This document shows positions 52,048 to 61,000 of a stretch of DNA of 64,000 nt, one piece after another. The DNA is from Mariniphaga sp041686935 (GTDB lineage: Bacteria > Bacteroidota > Bacteroidia > Bacteroidales > Prolixibacteraceae). Made by a program: the position numbers and the translations under genes. Each line of letters begins with the position of its first letter. Within the stretch, counting starts at the first letter, position 1. The notes below the pieces were generated by a model. The model was not told where the DNA came from, made no database searches, and saw only the letters and a program-made list of their open reading frames with translations. Location: contig JAWLCW010000015.1 of the NCBI GenBank assembly GCA_041686935.1, positions 62,001 to 126,000 on the forward strand. The letters run 5' to 3'.

Positions 52048-53652
52048 ATGTCGAATTTTTATATCAAGTTTCTGAAGCGAAACAATGAAACCATGGTTGG
52101 GTGGAGGCCCGATACCCGGAAATCTCTTTTTTATGCTGAAACCATTAGTGAAGAGGTGCGCGACCGACGCATTGTAAGCGTTTTGAGAAAATACCTCGAC
52201 ATGGAGTTTGAAGCGGGCCAGCTATCTGTTTTCAACCGGAAAGACTTTGAAGCACTGGGAGAATTACTCTTCGACCTTATTTTCACCAAAGAAAACCTGA
52301 ATATTGAATTTGAAGAATGGTATTCGACCGCTTTACACGATGAAGAAGGCGCCGAAGCATACAACATTTTTCTGGAATTCGACCTGGAAGAAGAGTTTGA
52401 CGATTTGGCCATACTTCCCTGGGAGTACCTGCATTACAGGCCAAAGGCAAAGGGAATGATTCTGGACGAACCTTTTTTGGCAGCCAGTACTCAGAAAAAA
52501 ATTAACTTTTACAGAAAAATCCCCTTCTCTTTTATAGAATCGCGTGAAAAAGAACTGTTCGAACTGGAACCTCCGCTCAAAATTCTATTGATTATTGCTG
52601 ATCCCACAACCAAACCGTTAACAAAAAAAGCAGAATTACTCAGCTATTTCAGGCAGCTTAAGGAGAACTACCCCGACGACCAGAAATTACAGATAAAATA
52701 CCTTTATCAGCCAAATCCGGAACAGGATAAATTCCAGCTGGAGTTAAACAACGGACAAACCGGATTGTCTGAACTCTATTCGCTTGACAATGAACTGGGA
52801 GAAAAAATTGGCAGGCACGATTCAACTTTCGAACCCGACATTATTCATTTTGTTGGACACGGTTATGTAAAAGACAAAAACGGGATTTTAATTCTCACGC
52901 AGGAAGACAAAAGCCTTGGTGGAATGTTCAGGGAATTTCCGCTTTCTGATATCCGGTTTTCAAATTGCCTGAAAAACTCACGCCTTGAGCCTAAGCTGGT
53001 ATTTCTGCAGGTGTGCAACGGGGGCCGGATTGTGGATTATATGAACCGATCGGGCATTGCAACCCGATTGCTCGAAAAACAAATTCCCTTTGTTCTTGCC
53101 ATGCAAAATCCGGTACAGGAAGACCATGCCCTGCGGTTTACCCAAACTTTCTACAACAAATTTTTAACCGGAGCAACCATTGGCACTTGTGTTTCAGCCG
53201 GAAGGTATGAATTAGGCGGGCAGGGCGAATACAACCAGAAAGCTTTCGGAAGCCCGGTACTTTTTACTTATGTTGATTTCCCGCTAAAACTGAAACAGGA
53301 AAGCACACAAACGGTTGAAATTGAACAAAAAAAGGAAATCGCAATTAAATTCTGCAATAACCCGGGCTGCCCTTATTACCGGAACGAAACCCGATATACA
53401 CCGCTGGATAATATTTGTTCCAGTTGCGGTCACAAACTCACCGGTAAATCAACCGTGCTGAATTCGGATGAATTAAATCTGCCGGGCAGTATTATGGCTG
53501 ATCTTGCCTCTCCGTCATCAATGCGGTTAAGTCATTCAAGAGATTTGGTTAGCAAACCCGGGAGCAGCGACAAACTAAGCACCCCGGCAAGTCAAAGTAA
53601 CGGAAACTCAGATTCCATAAGGTATCCGCAACAAAATCACAGAAATGGATAA
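52048..53652 (+). CDS. CHAT-domain caspase-like protease with C-terminal zinc ribbon
   Basis: 534 aa, cytoplasmic. Residues about 1-165 form an N-terminal domain (MSNFYIKFLKR, FEEWYSTALHDEEGAEAYNI, LAILPWEYLHYRP). The CHAT (caspase HetF associated with TPRs) protease domain spans about 170-410: FEPDIIHFVGHGYVKD with catalytic His271 and PKLVFLQVCNGGRI with catalytic Cys323, then FVLAMQNPVQEDHALRFTQT. Cys436, Cys441, Cys457 and Cys460 form a zinc ribbon, followed by a Ser/Pro/Asn-rich disordered tail of about 65 residues. CHAT proteases cut partner proteins on activation. The stop overlaps the TPR gene start by 8 nt, indicating translational coupling and probably a direct complex. Confidence 0.93.
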   Translation: MSNFYIKFLKRNNETMVGWRPDTRKSLFYAETISEEVRDRRIVSVLRKYLDMEFEAGQLSVFNRKDFEALGELLFDLIFTKENLNIEFEEWYSTALHDEEGAEAYNIFLEFDLEEEFDDLAILPWEYLHYRPKAKGMILDEPFLAASTQKKINFYRKIPFSFIESREKELFELEPPLKILLIIADPTTKPLTKKAELLSYFRQLKENYPDDQKLQIKYLYQPNPEQDKFQLELNNGQTGLSELYSLDNELGEKIGRHDSTFEPDIIHFVGHGYVKDKNGILILTQEDKSLGGMFREFPLSDIRFSNCLKNSRLEPKLVFLQVCNGGRIVDYMNRSGIATRLLEKQIPFVLAMQNPVQEDHALRFTQTFYNKFLTGATIGTCVSAGRYELGGQGEYNQKAFGSPVLFTYVDFPLKLKQESTQTVEIEQKKEIAIKFCNNPGCPYYRNETRYTPLDNICSSCGHKLTGKSTVLNSDELNLPGSIMADLASPSSMRLSHSRDLVSKPGSSDKLSTPASQSNGNSDSIRYPQQNHRNG

Positions 53653-56600
53653 AAAACAGGAAAATATAAAAACAGCCATTGCCAACTGTTATTACAAAGC
53701 TGCACAGGCAGACTGCAACATGCACCAGATAACCGATATTCTGGAAGAAGTAAGAACGCTTTTATCCGGTGAATTGGATTTCAAAAAAACAGATGAAAGG
53801 CTGCTGCTCCACCTTGGTGAAATTCTTGATACAGAAGCGGAATTTGATACGATTAAAAATTTCAGGGAAGAGCTCAGGGAATTGGAACGACAAAACATTG
53901 CAAATGAAATAGCTAAGAAATACAAAAAAGAAGGAACTGAAAAAGGCTGGGAATTCTGGCTTTCTTGTTTTGCCCTCGAATTATCAAAACTGAACACCGA
54001 AACCTGCAACTTTTTGCTTGAATTAAAACCGGATATTCCAGAACCACACAAAAACGAATTTGATTTTATTGTTTCTCATTTTAAATACATAAACGACGAA
54101 AGATGGGTTGAGGGAAATCCGTTGTTTGAGTTTTTTATTCAGAAAAAATTAAAATCCAAAACGGTAAATGCCGATCTGAACATTCTCGTGGGCGAAGTCT
54201 GGCTTTACCATCTTATGGATGCGGAAAAGGCAAACCATTATTTAAAAAAAGCTGCCAGACTAATACCTGATACGCCAAAAGCAGAACGTGCTCTTGGTTT
54301 ATACTTTATTGAAAAGAAAGACTTTGAAAATGCACGGCAACACCTTCAAAAAGCGCTTGAACTGGACAAAAAAGATGCAGAAAACTACCTGGTGCTTGGG
54401 GATATGTTCAAAGCCGAAAACAAATACGAAACTGCAGCCGGGTGGTACAATGAAGGGTTGAGGGAAAATCCGGGAAAAGCTGATTTGTACAACCGGCTGT
54501 TGCCACTTAATGAACAGCCTGCCTATTTCGAAAAATACCGGCACGAAATTGATGATTTGCTGAATAAAATTTTTAAGCTGTCGCCCGAAATCTATTATAC
54601 CGCCTTAAACAATGCCGGCTTTGTTTATCAAAAAAACGGGAATTTTGAAAAAGCCGAACAATACTACCACCAGGCTTTAAATTTCAAGCCCGAAAGAATT
54701 CTGGCATGGATTAACCTGGGCTATTCCTTCCTCGAAAAAAATGATTTGAACGAATCTGAAAAATCATTTAAAAATGCAATCGGTATTGATAAAAACTCTT
54801 TCGACGGATATTGGGGAATGGTAGCCGTTAACAGGCGAAAAGAAAACTGGAATGCAGTAATTGAAAACCTGAAACGTTGCGAAAAACAAAGAGAAGCCTG
54901 GCTTCCGTTTATTTACAATGACTTTGGAACCGCTTATGACAAACTGGGGGATTTAAAAAATGCCGAAAAATACTACCTCCTTGCACTGGAACATGATCCT
55001 GAAAAACAGCTTGGATTAAACGCCCTTTACGATTTACAAGATAAAAATCAGGACATTGACCAAAACATTTCGCTGCTGAAAAAAATAAGGAAAATAAAAG
55101 GACCAGCTTACGAAAGCAGCTTCTTTCATGAAACCGGGGTACTTTATTTTAAAAATGAACAGTATGGCAAAGCCGTTCAAAATTTCAAAAAATCAACAGA
55201 ATTAACGCCAAACGATCCGGTCAGGCTCGAATATCTTGGTCTTGCGTATGAAAAGTCGGGTGATTTTGAAAAGGCTATCGAATACTACAATAAAGCTATA
55301 AATGAGGCAAATACGGATAAAGGCAAATACCTAAACCGGCTTGGTTTTTTGCTAACCGACCTCGGAAAATTTGATGAAGCGGTTAAAATGCTTCAAAAAG
55401 CCACTGAACTGGATCCCAACCCCATTTATTTTGAAAATCTGGGCTACGCCTATGAAAGTGCAGGAAATAATCCTGAAGCAAAATCATGGTACCTCAAGGC
55501 CCTGGAAATAGCACAATTCGACAAGGACAAATATGAAAACCGGTTAGGCGTATTTTTTCATAATCAGCAGCTTTATGAGAATGCCATTCACCATTATTTG
55601 AATGCAATCCGTATCCGTCAAAAGCCAATTTACTTTGAAAATATTGGGCTTGCTTATGAAAAAATGAACCGTTTAAAAGAAGCCGAAGAATATTACAGGT
55701 ATGCATTGAATAATTCGCTTGATACAAATGATGCGGACATTCCGAGATACTATAACCAACTGGCATTTTTTCTGTCAAAAAACGACAAACACGAAGAAGC
55801 AGTTAATTTGCTTGAAAAGGCAGTTCAGCTAAAGCCATTACCTTTGTATTTCGAGAATTTGGGTTATGCTTATGAAAAAATGAAGTTTACCGAAAAGGCA
55901 AAACAAAATTATCTGGAAGCCTTAAATCGCGAAAAGTTCAATAAAGACATTTACCTGAATCGCCTTGGCGTTTTTTATTACAATCAGTTCAAATCTGAAA
56001 AAGCCATTGATTACTATAAAAAAGCCATTGATGTAAATCCAAAAGCCGTCTATTTTGAAAACCTGGGAAATGCCTGGCTCGATTTGAAACAAAGAGAACA
56101 ATTTGAAAATGCCATGCTTGAAGCGGCAAAAACAAACCCGGAAGATGGCAGATACTATTTTCAACTGGGATGGAATATTCTGGATAACTTTAATGATACG
56201 GAGGCAGCTAAGAAATACTTATACAAAGCACTGGAAATCTATAAAAAAACCCCCGAAATTGAACCGGAAGAATTGTTGAGCATCCAGTATTTGGGAGCGG
56301 CTTATGAACAGGAAGGGAACTGGGATAAAGCTGAAGAAATATTTTTGGAGGCACACCGGATTGAACCTGAAAATGATTTGATTTGCAGTTTTTTGGGGAA
56401 AATATACCACAACAAAAATAACCTGCAAAAATCGCTGGAATATTACGAAAAAGCCTACCGTATAAACCCTGACCGGCAAAATAACTGTGCCAGTTACGGA
56501 AACATTCTGACCGAATTGGGAGAGGAAAAAAAAGCACTTGAAATTTACACCGAAGGTGCAAAGTCTGATTCGACATTGAATGAGAAAATTGCAAAGATTT

Positions 56601-57322
56601 ATTTTAATTCCGGCAATTTTGCTGAGGCCGAAAAATATATCCGGATGGCTTTGGATGCATTTCCAAATTACGACATTTACTGGGAAAACCTGGGGTTAAT
56701 CCTTCAAAAACAATCCAGACATCAGGAAGCTATTGAAGCATTTACCACCGCACTTGAAAATACTTCGCCCGAATTCGCAGATTTTTATTTAAACCTGACA
56801 GGAAACGAGTGGTTTGCACTGGGCGATTACGAAAAAGCCGCCGGTTTTTACGAGGATGCATTGAACAGGAAACCACAGGATCCGGTCTATTTTAAAAATC
56901 TCATTCTGGCATTGGGTTACAGCAATCAAACAACCAAAGCCAAAGAAAAATTAAGAGAAAAGCTGGAAAATGAGCCATCAGACATTTACACCACGAACCA
57001 GCTTGGGATACTTTATTTCCAGGAAGGAGATTACAGCCAGGCGCTGGACTATTTTAAAAAACACCTTGAACTTGAACCAAACAATCCCCTTGCGTACGAT
57101 AACTTGGGTTATGCTTACGAAAAACTGAATCAGCCCGAAGCTGCCGCAGATATTTATTTAATGGGGGTTCTTTACGATTTTTCGTTTTATGAAAAAGCAA
57201 TTAAAATCTATCTCGATTTACAGGATTTTAAATCAGCGCAGAAAATATATAATGACGCGAAACAAGTAGAGGGGAATTGGGATTTTGCAAATCCCAACCT
57301 AAACTTCCTGTTGGAAAATTAA
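53645..57322 (+). CDS. Giant TPR-repeat protein coupled to the CHAT protease
   Basis: 1225 aa, cytoplasmic, no signal. The first ~190 residues are helical without clear repeats; from NADLNILVGEVWLYHLMDAE onward the protein consists of roughly 25-30 tetratricopeptide repeats (for example AERALGLYFIEKKDFENARQ, FENLGYAYEKMKFTEKAKQN, NQLGILYFQEGDYSQALDYF). At about 55325-56130 the repeats fall into four larger units of about 70 aa, each with a NRLGxF-type and a YFENLGYAYE-type TPR. TPR arrays serve as ligand or protein sensors and hold CHAT proteases inactive in known TPR-CHAT systems; that role is inferred here. It starts within the CHAT gene's last codons. Its stop TAA (57320-57322) interlocks with the buk stop on the other strand. 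Confidence 0.93.
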   Translation: MDKKQENIKTAIANCYYKAAQADCNMHQITDILEEVRTLLSGELDFKKTDERLLLHLGEILDTEAEFDTIKNFREELRELERQNIANEIAKKYKKEGTEKGWEFWLSCFALELSKLNTETCNFLLELKPDIPEPHKNEFDFIVSHFKYINDERWVEGNPLFEFFIQKKLKSKTVNADLNILVGEVWLYHLMDAEKANHYLKKAARLIPDTPKAERALGLYFIEKKDFENARQHLQKALELDKKDAENYLVLGDMFKAENKYETAAGWYNEGLRENPGKADLYNRLLPLNEQPAYFEKYRHEIDDLLNKIFKLSPEIYYTALNNAGFVYQKNGNFEKAEQYYHQALNFKPERILAWINLGYSFLEKNDLNESEKSFKNAIGIDKNSFDGYWGMVAVNRRKENWNAVIENLKRCEKQREAWLPFIYNDFGTAYDKLGDLKNAEKYYLLALEHDPEKQLGLNALYDLQDKNQDIDQNISLLKKIRKIKGPAYESSFFHETGVLYFKNEQYGKAVQNFKKSTELTPNDPVRLEYLGLAYEKSGDFEKAIEYYNKAINEANTDKGKYLNRLGFLLTDLGKFDEAVKMLQKATELDPNPIYFENLGYAYESAGNNPEAKSWYLKALEIAQFDKDKYENRLGVFFHNQQLYENAIHHYLNAIRIRQKPIYFENIGLAYEKMNRLKEAEEYYRYALNNSLDTNDADIPRYYNQLAFFLSKNDKHEEAVNLLEKAVQLKPLPLYFENLGYAYEKMKFTEKAKQNYLEALNREKFNKDIYLNRLGVFYYNQFKSEKAIDYYKKAIDVNPKAVYFENLGNAWLDLKQREQFENAMLEAAKTNPEDGRYYFQLGWNILDNFNDTEAAKKYLYKALEIYKKTPEIEPEELLSIQYLGAAYEQEGNWDKAEEIFLEAHRIEPENDLICSFLGKIYHNKNNLQKSLEYYEKAYRINPDRQNNCASYGNILTELGEEKKALEIYTEGAKSDSTLNEKIAKIYFNSGNFAEAEKYIRMALDAFPNYDIYWENLGLILQKQSRHQEAIEAFTTALENTSPEFADFYLNLTGNEWFALGDYEKAAGFYEDALNRKPQDPVYFKNLILALGYSNQTTKAKEKLREKLENEPSDIYTTNQLGILYFQEGDYSQALDYFKKHLELEPNNPLAYDNLGYAYEKLNQPEAAADIYLMGVLYDFSFYEKAIKIYLDLQDFKSAQKIYNDAKQVEGNWDFANPNLNFLLEN
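55325..56130 (+). repeat. Four ~70-aa double-TPR super-repeats in the coding sequence
   Basis: Units open with YLNRLGFLL, YENRLGVFF, YYNQLAFFL and YLNRLGVFY and each contains a second TPR opening PIYFENLGYAYE, PIYFENIGLAYE, PLYFENLGYAYE and AVYFENLGNAW. This regular alternation points to intragenic duplication of a TPR pair. Confidence 0.8.
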
Positions 57323-58395
57323 CCCTGATTGTACTCTTTCACTTCTACTTCGCCGCGTGCTACGAGAAGCGCATTCATTGCCAAAGCCTTTAGTTCGTCT
57401 TCGCCGGGATAGGTGTAAACCGGAGCAAGAAAACCAGCCTTCTGTTTTATTGATGCTTCAGTATTCGGACTAAATGCCAGCCCACCGGTAATTAGAATGG
57501 CATCAATTTTTCCTTCCAGTACAACAGCCATTTCGCCAATCATTTTCGAAACCTGATAAAACAGAGCTTCCTGAACCAGCCTTGCTTTTTCGTCGCCAGC
57601 AGCAACGCGCTCTTCCACCTCTTTGGCATTGTTTGTACCCAGGTAACCTACATACCCCCCTTCGCCAACCACCATTCTCCTCACCTGGTCTTCAGAGTAT
57701 TTACCGCTGAAACAGATGCCAATAAGCTGCCCCACCGGTAAAGTCCCGGAACGTTCAGGACTAAACGGGCCTTCACCGTCAAATGCATTATTTACATCTA
57801 CTACCCTGCCCTTTTTATGCGCACCCACCGAAATGCCACCGCCCAAATGAACCACAATTAAATTCAGTTCTTCGTACTTTTTACCCACCTTGGTTGCGTG
57901 CAGTCTTGCCGTCGCCTTCTGATTCAGGGCATGAAAAATGGAACGTCTTTCAAAACCGGGATGTCCTGCAAGCCTCGCCACTTCATCCAACTCATCGGTG
58001 ACAACCGGGTCGGCAATGTAAGCTCTGGCATTGGGAATTTGTTGTGCGATATAATCGGCAAGCAGTGGCCCCAGGTTACTGGCGTGTTGCCCCAAAACAC
58101 CTTCGCGGGCATGCTTCAGCATTTGGTTGTTTATGTTGTAAACGCCCGATTCAAGCGGATAAGTTAATCCGCCCCGACCAATAATAATTTTTATGGAATC
58201 TACATCAATCCCTTCCTCAACCAGTGCATCAATGATAAATCCCTTTCGAAAATCGAACTGGTCCACCACATTTCTGTACCGCATCAGTTCATCCATAGAA
58301 TGCCGGATGGTTTTATTCAGCACACATTTTTCACCGAAATAAACTGCGAATTTAGTGGAAGTGGAACCCGGATTTATGGCGAGAATTCGGTGCAT
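57319..58395 (-). CDS. buk: Butyrate kinase
   Basis: 358 aa, the standard size. It converts butyryl (or branched/propionyl) phosphate and ADP to the acid and ATP. Kinase motifs of the acetokinase/ASKHA fold: INPGSTSTKFAVYF at the N-terminus, VVHLGGGISVGAHKKGRVVD, GPFSPERSGTLPVGQL and LITGGLAFSPN. It lies 14 nt downstream of ptb, so they form the usual Ptb-Buk pair in the cytoplasm. In Bacteroidota this pair also serves branched-chain acyl-CoA, so the acyl group is not fixed. Its stop codon overlaps the convergent TPR gene within a TTAA (57319-57322), leaving no room for a terminator between the two. Confidence 0.96.
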   Translation of the reverse strand: MHRILAINPGSTSTKFAVYFGEKCVLNKTIRHSMDELMRYRNVVDQFDFRKGFIIDALVEEGIDVDSIKIIIGRGGLTYPLESGVYNINNQMLKHAREGVLGQHASNLGPLLADYIAQQIPNARAYIADPVVTDELDEVARLAGHPGFERRSIFHALNQKATARLHATKVGKKYEELNLIVVHLGGGISVGAHKKGRVVDVNNAFDGEGPFSPERSGTLPVGQLIGICFSGKYSEDQVRRMVVGEGGYVGYLGTNNAKEVEERVAAGDEKARLVQEALFYQVSKMIGEMAVVLEGKIDAILITGGLAFSPNTEASIKQKAGFLAPVYTYPGEDELKALAMNALLVARGEVEVKEYNQG

Positions 58396-58409
58396 AGTTC
58401 TTCTTTTAC

Positions 58410-59312
58410 TCAGCTCATAAGAGAAGCCAGTGCAATGGAATTCAATTTGGTTTTTTCGCTGTCGCCGCGCGAAGATACAATTGCCGGAACTTTTGCGCCG
58501 ACAATAATCCCTGCCATTTGGGCCTTACACAGTTTCGAATTGGTTTTGTAAAACACATTGGCCGCATCAATATTTGGGAACAACAGACAATCGGCGTCTC
58601 CTGCCACAGACGAAGTAAATCCTTTAATAACAGCCGACTCACGGTTAATAGCCACATCCAGCGCCATCGGTCCGTCAACCAGGGCTCCTTCAATCTGACC
58701 ATGTTCGGCCATTTTTGCTATGGTGGCTCCATCCATACACGACTGAATTGATATAATAATCTGCTCGGTAGGTGCAATCACCGCAATTTTTGGCGTATCA
58801 ATTCCCATGGCCTGAGCCGTTTTAATCAGGAACTCCGTCATTAAAATTTTTTGCTGCAAATCAGGATAAGGAATTACGCCGGCATCGGAAAAAATAAGCA
58901 TTTTGTGGTAATTCGGATTTTCCATTATTGCGACGTGGCTCAGCACTCCTTTTGCCGGCACCAGCCCGAACTCCTTTTTCAGCAATACTTTCATGAACTT
59001 ATCGGTTGAAACAAAACCTTTCATTATCAAATCGGCGTTTCCATCGTGAATCAGTTCCACCGCTTTTTCGGTTGCTTCTCGTTCCGAGTCGGTATGGATG
59101 ATTTCATAATTTCCAATGTTGATATTCAATTGCCGGCAGGTTTCTTCAATTTTAGCTCTGCATCCGGTTAAAATAGCTGAAACAAGTCCAAGTTTAACAG
59201 CCTCATCCAAAGCTTCCAATGTATTAACATCAACACCGTTTACGGTAACCAGCCTTTTTTTCGGCTGCTTTTTCACTGCTTCAAGCAGGTCCTGAAATTT
59301 TCGTATTTCCAT
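58410..59312 (-). CDS. ptb: Phosphate butyryltransferase
   Basis: 300 aa of the phosphate acetyl/butyryltransferase (PTA_PTB) family. It exchanges CoA for phosphate on butyryl-CoA to feed Buk. Recognisable segments: LITGCRAKIEETC-type ILTGCRAKIEETCRQLNIN, ADLIMKGFVSTDKFMKVLL, VLSHVAIMENPNYHKMLIFS, DAGVIPYPDL, and the C-terminal CLLFPNIDAANVFYKTN and MAGIIVGAKVPAIVSSRGDS. The length matches stand-alone Ptb and not the larger Pta. It sits between ackA (73 nt) and buk (14 nt) on the same strand, forming one acyl-phosphate operon. Acetyl-CoA could be an alternative substrate and so also feed AckA. Confidence 0.95.
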   Translation of the reverse strand: MEIRKFQDLLEAVKKQPKKRLVTVNGVDVNTLEALDEAVKLGLVSAILTGCRAKIEETCRQLNINIGNYEIIHTDSEREATEKAVELIHDGNADLIMKGFVSTDKFMKVLLKKEFGLVPAKGVLSHVAIMENPNYHKMLIFSDAGVIPYPDLQQKILMTEFLIKTAQAMGIDTPKIAVIAPTEQIIISIQSCMDGATIAKMAEHGQIEGALVDGPMALDVAINRESAVIKGFTSSVAGDADCLLFPNIDAANVFYKTNSKLCKAQMAGIIVGAKVPAIVSSRGDSEKTKLNSIALASLMS

Positions 59313-59385
59313 AGTTCGATTTTCTCACGAAATTAAGACAATCATTTATACAATAGGGTAACATTTCTCAGTAAAAAACATGTTT

Positions 59386-60594
59386 TTAAACTTTCGGTTT
59401 TGCCCATTCTGCTACTTCCCGCGCAATCATTAGTTCTTCGTTGGCCGGAACCACTACCACCTTAACATTAGAACCTTCCTCATTGATAACAGCCTCTTTC
59501 CCATTTTCCTTTTCATTAAGCTTTTCGGAAAGATGAATTCCCAAAAATTTCAATTCACTGCAAATCTCATTTCTCGCCAAAAAACTATTCTCACCAATTC
59601 CACCGGTAAAAACCAGCAAATCGAGGCCGCCCATTGCCGCGGCATAAGCGCCGATGTATTTTTTCACCCGGTAGTGATACACATCGAGGGCAGTTTGAGC
59701 ATCCTGATTTCCATTCAACGCTGCTGCTTCCACTGCCCGGTAATCAGACGAAATTCCCGACAAACCCAACAGGCCACCTTCTTTGTTGATAATTTCCTGG
59801 GTATCATCCACTGTAAGGTTATAATTTTGCTGAAGATAAACCAGAACTCCCGCATCTATATCTCCTGAGCGTGTACCCATAAGCAATCCTTCCACTGGGG
59901 TTAATCCCATTGAAGTATCAACCGAATTCCCGTTTTTTACCGCAGCAATCGAAGCGCCGTTTCCCAAATGGCATGAAACAATTTTGCTTTCATCAGGCCT
60001 CAAACCAACGAGCTTACATGCCTGCAATGTTGCATATTTATGCGATGTTCCGTGAAAACCAAGTCTTCGGATTCCATGTTTTTTGTACCACTCAATTGGG
60101 ATGCCGTATAAAAAAGCTTTGGGTGGCAGGGAATAATGAAATGCCGTATCAAAAACTCCGGCCTGCAAAATGCCGGGTAAAAGCCGGCCCATTGTGCTGA
60201 TTCCTTCAAGGTTTGCCGGATAATGCAGCGGGGCCAGCGAAATACATGACTCCATATAGGTTATCAGTTCCTGTGTAATTTCAACTGCTTTGTTTGAACC
60301 GCCAATTTCTCCTCCGTGAATTAACCGGTGCCCTATCACATCAATATCCTGCAATGATGAAATGCAGCCATTTTCGGCGACGACCAGTTCCTCAAGAATT
60401 TTTTTAAAATTTTCTGAAAAGGAATATCCGCTCCAACTGTAATTCATTTTTCGGTTTTCGGTATGAAATGAAAACCCGGTATGTCCGTTCTCATTTTTTT
60501 CCGCTTTTCCGTAAGCCAGCAATTTTTCTTCCGGCATTCGAAACAATTGAAACTTGACAGATGAACTCCCGCTGTTAATTACTAAAACGTTCAT
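59386..60594 (-). CDS. ackA: Acetate kinase
   Basis: 402 aa, typical length. It makes ATP and acetate from acetyl phosphate, or runs in reverse. Motifs: VINSGSSSVKFQLF (phosphate loop), VIGHRLIHGGE, RLGFHGTSHKYA (catalytic His-rich loop), CHLGNGASIAAVKNGNSVDT, MGLTPVEGLLMGTRSGDIDA and VFTGGIGENSFLAR. It is the first gene of the ackA-ptb-buk minus-strand set, divergent from acs across a 406-nt gap. No separate pta gene is in the window, so acetyl phosphate may come from Ptb or from a gene elsewhere. Confidence 0.97.
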   Translation of the reverse strand: MNVLVINSGSSSVKFQLFRMPEEKLLAYGKAEKNENGHTGFSFHTENRKMNYSWSGYSFSENFKKILEELVVAENGCISSLQDIDVIGHRLIHGGEIGGSNKAVEITQELITYMESCISLAPLHYPANLEGISTMGRLLPGILQAGVFDTAFHYSLPPKAFLYGIPIEWYKKHGIRRLGFHGTSHKYATLQACKLVGLRPDESKIVSCHLGNGASIAAVKNGNSVDTSMGLTPVEGLLMGTRSGDIDAGVLVYLQQNYNLTVDDTQEIINKEGGLLGLSGISSDYRAVEAAALNGNQDAQTALDVYHYRVKKYIGAYAAAMGGLDLLVFTGGIGENSFLARNEICSELKFLGIHLSEKLNEKENGKEAVINEEGSNVKVVVVPANEELMIAREVAEWAKPKV

Positions 60595-61000
60595 AAATGA
60601 AATACTTCTGTTTGAATAAAGTTAAGGAAGAACCTTTGAAGATAGGCAAAACTGATGGAAACATCATAATGCTTTTTATTTTTTTTGACAAACCGGACAG
60701 GTGTTATAGAATATACAAATATCTTTTCTTCAATCTGTTTTTTTGTGTAATTTACACGCGTTTTTTAATATTGGTATTTAAAACTAAAAAAATAATACGT
60801 GCCATACGTTTATTTGCCATATTGCATTTTCTCCCTTTATAACTTCGAAAATTCATGCGAAGACACCATAAACGCGAATCATTTTGATCGTTTTTCAACC
60901 GGAACAAAACGTTCATCGGGAGTGTTTAAGGCTTGATTGCTTCGCATGAAAAAACAGAAGTAATAACATTAATCATTCAAAATTTTTTAAATTCTAAGCT
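60595..61000. other. Divergent intergenic region of ackA and acs
   Basis: A 406-nt AT-rich gap. The right third contains the inverted-repeat structure described separately. The left part has an 81-codon open frame (60597-60842) that looks non-coding. No confident promoter was found for either gene. Confidence 0.6.
60852..60950 (+). ncRNA. Possible structured leader of acs
   Basis: TTCATGCGAAG (60852-60862) and CTTCGCATGAA (60940-60950) are a perfect 11-bp inverted repeat enclosing 77 nt. Inside, GATCGTTTT (60886-60894) pairs with AAAACGTTC (60906-60914) with one mismatch. Together this makes a nested hairpin that ends 50 nt before the acs start. No known riboswitch class was recognised. A DNA-level operator is an alternative reading. 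Confidence 0.4.

Noticed and set aside
52048..57322. CHAT plus TPR as part of a type III-E CRISPR (gRAMP) system
   Set aside because: In type III-E the TPR and CHAT are in one protein next to a gRAMP effector; here they are separate genes and no gRAMP, cas or array is in the window.
60597..60842. 81-codon plus-strand open frame in the ackA-acs gap
   Set aside because: Low-complexity hydrophobic/Lys-Ile composition typical of AT-rich non-coding DNA, starts immediately at the ackA start, no ribosome site.
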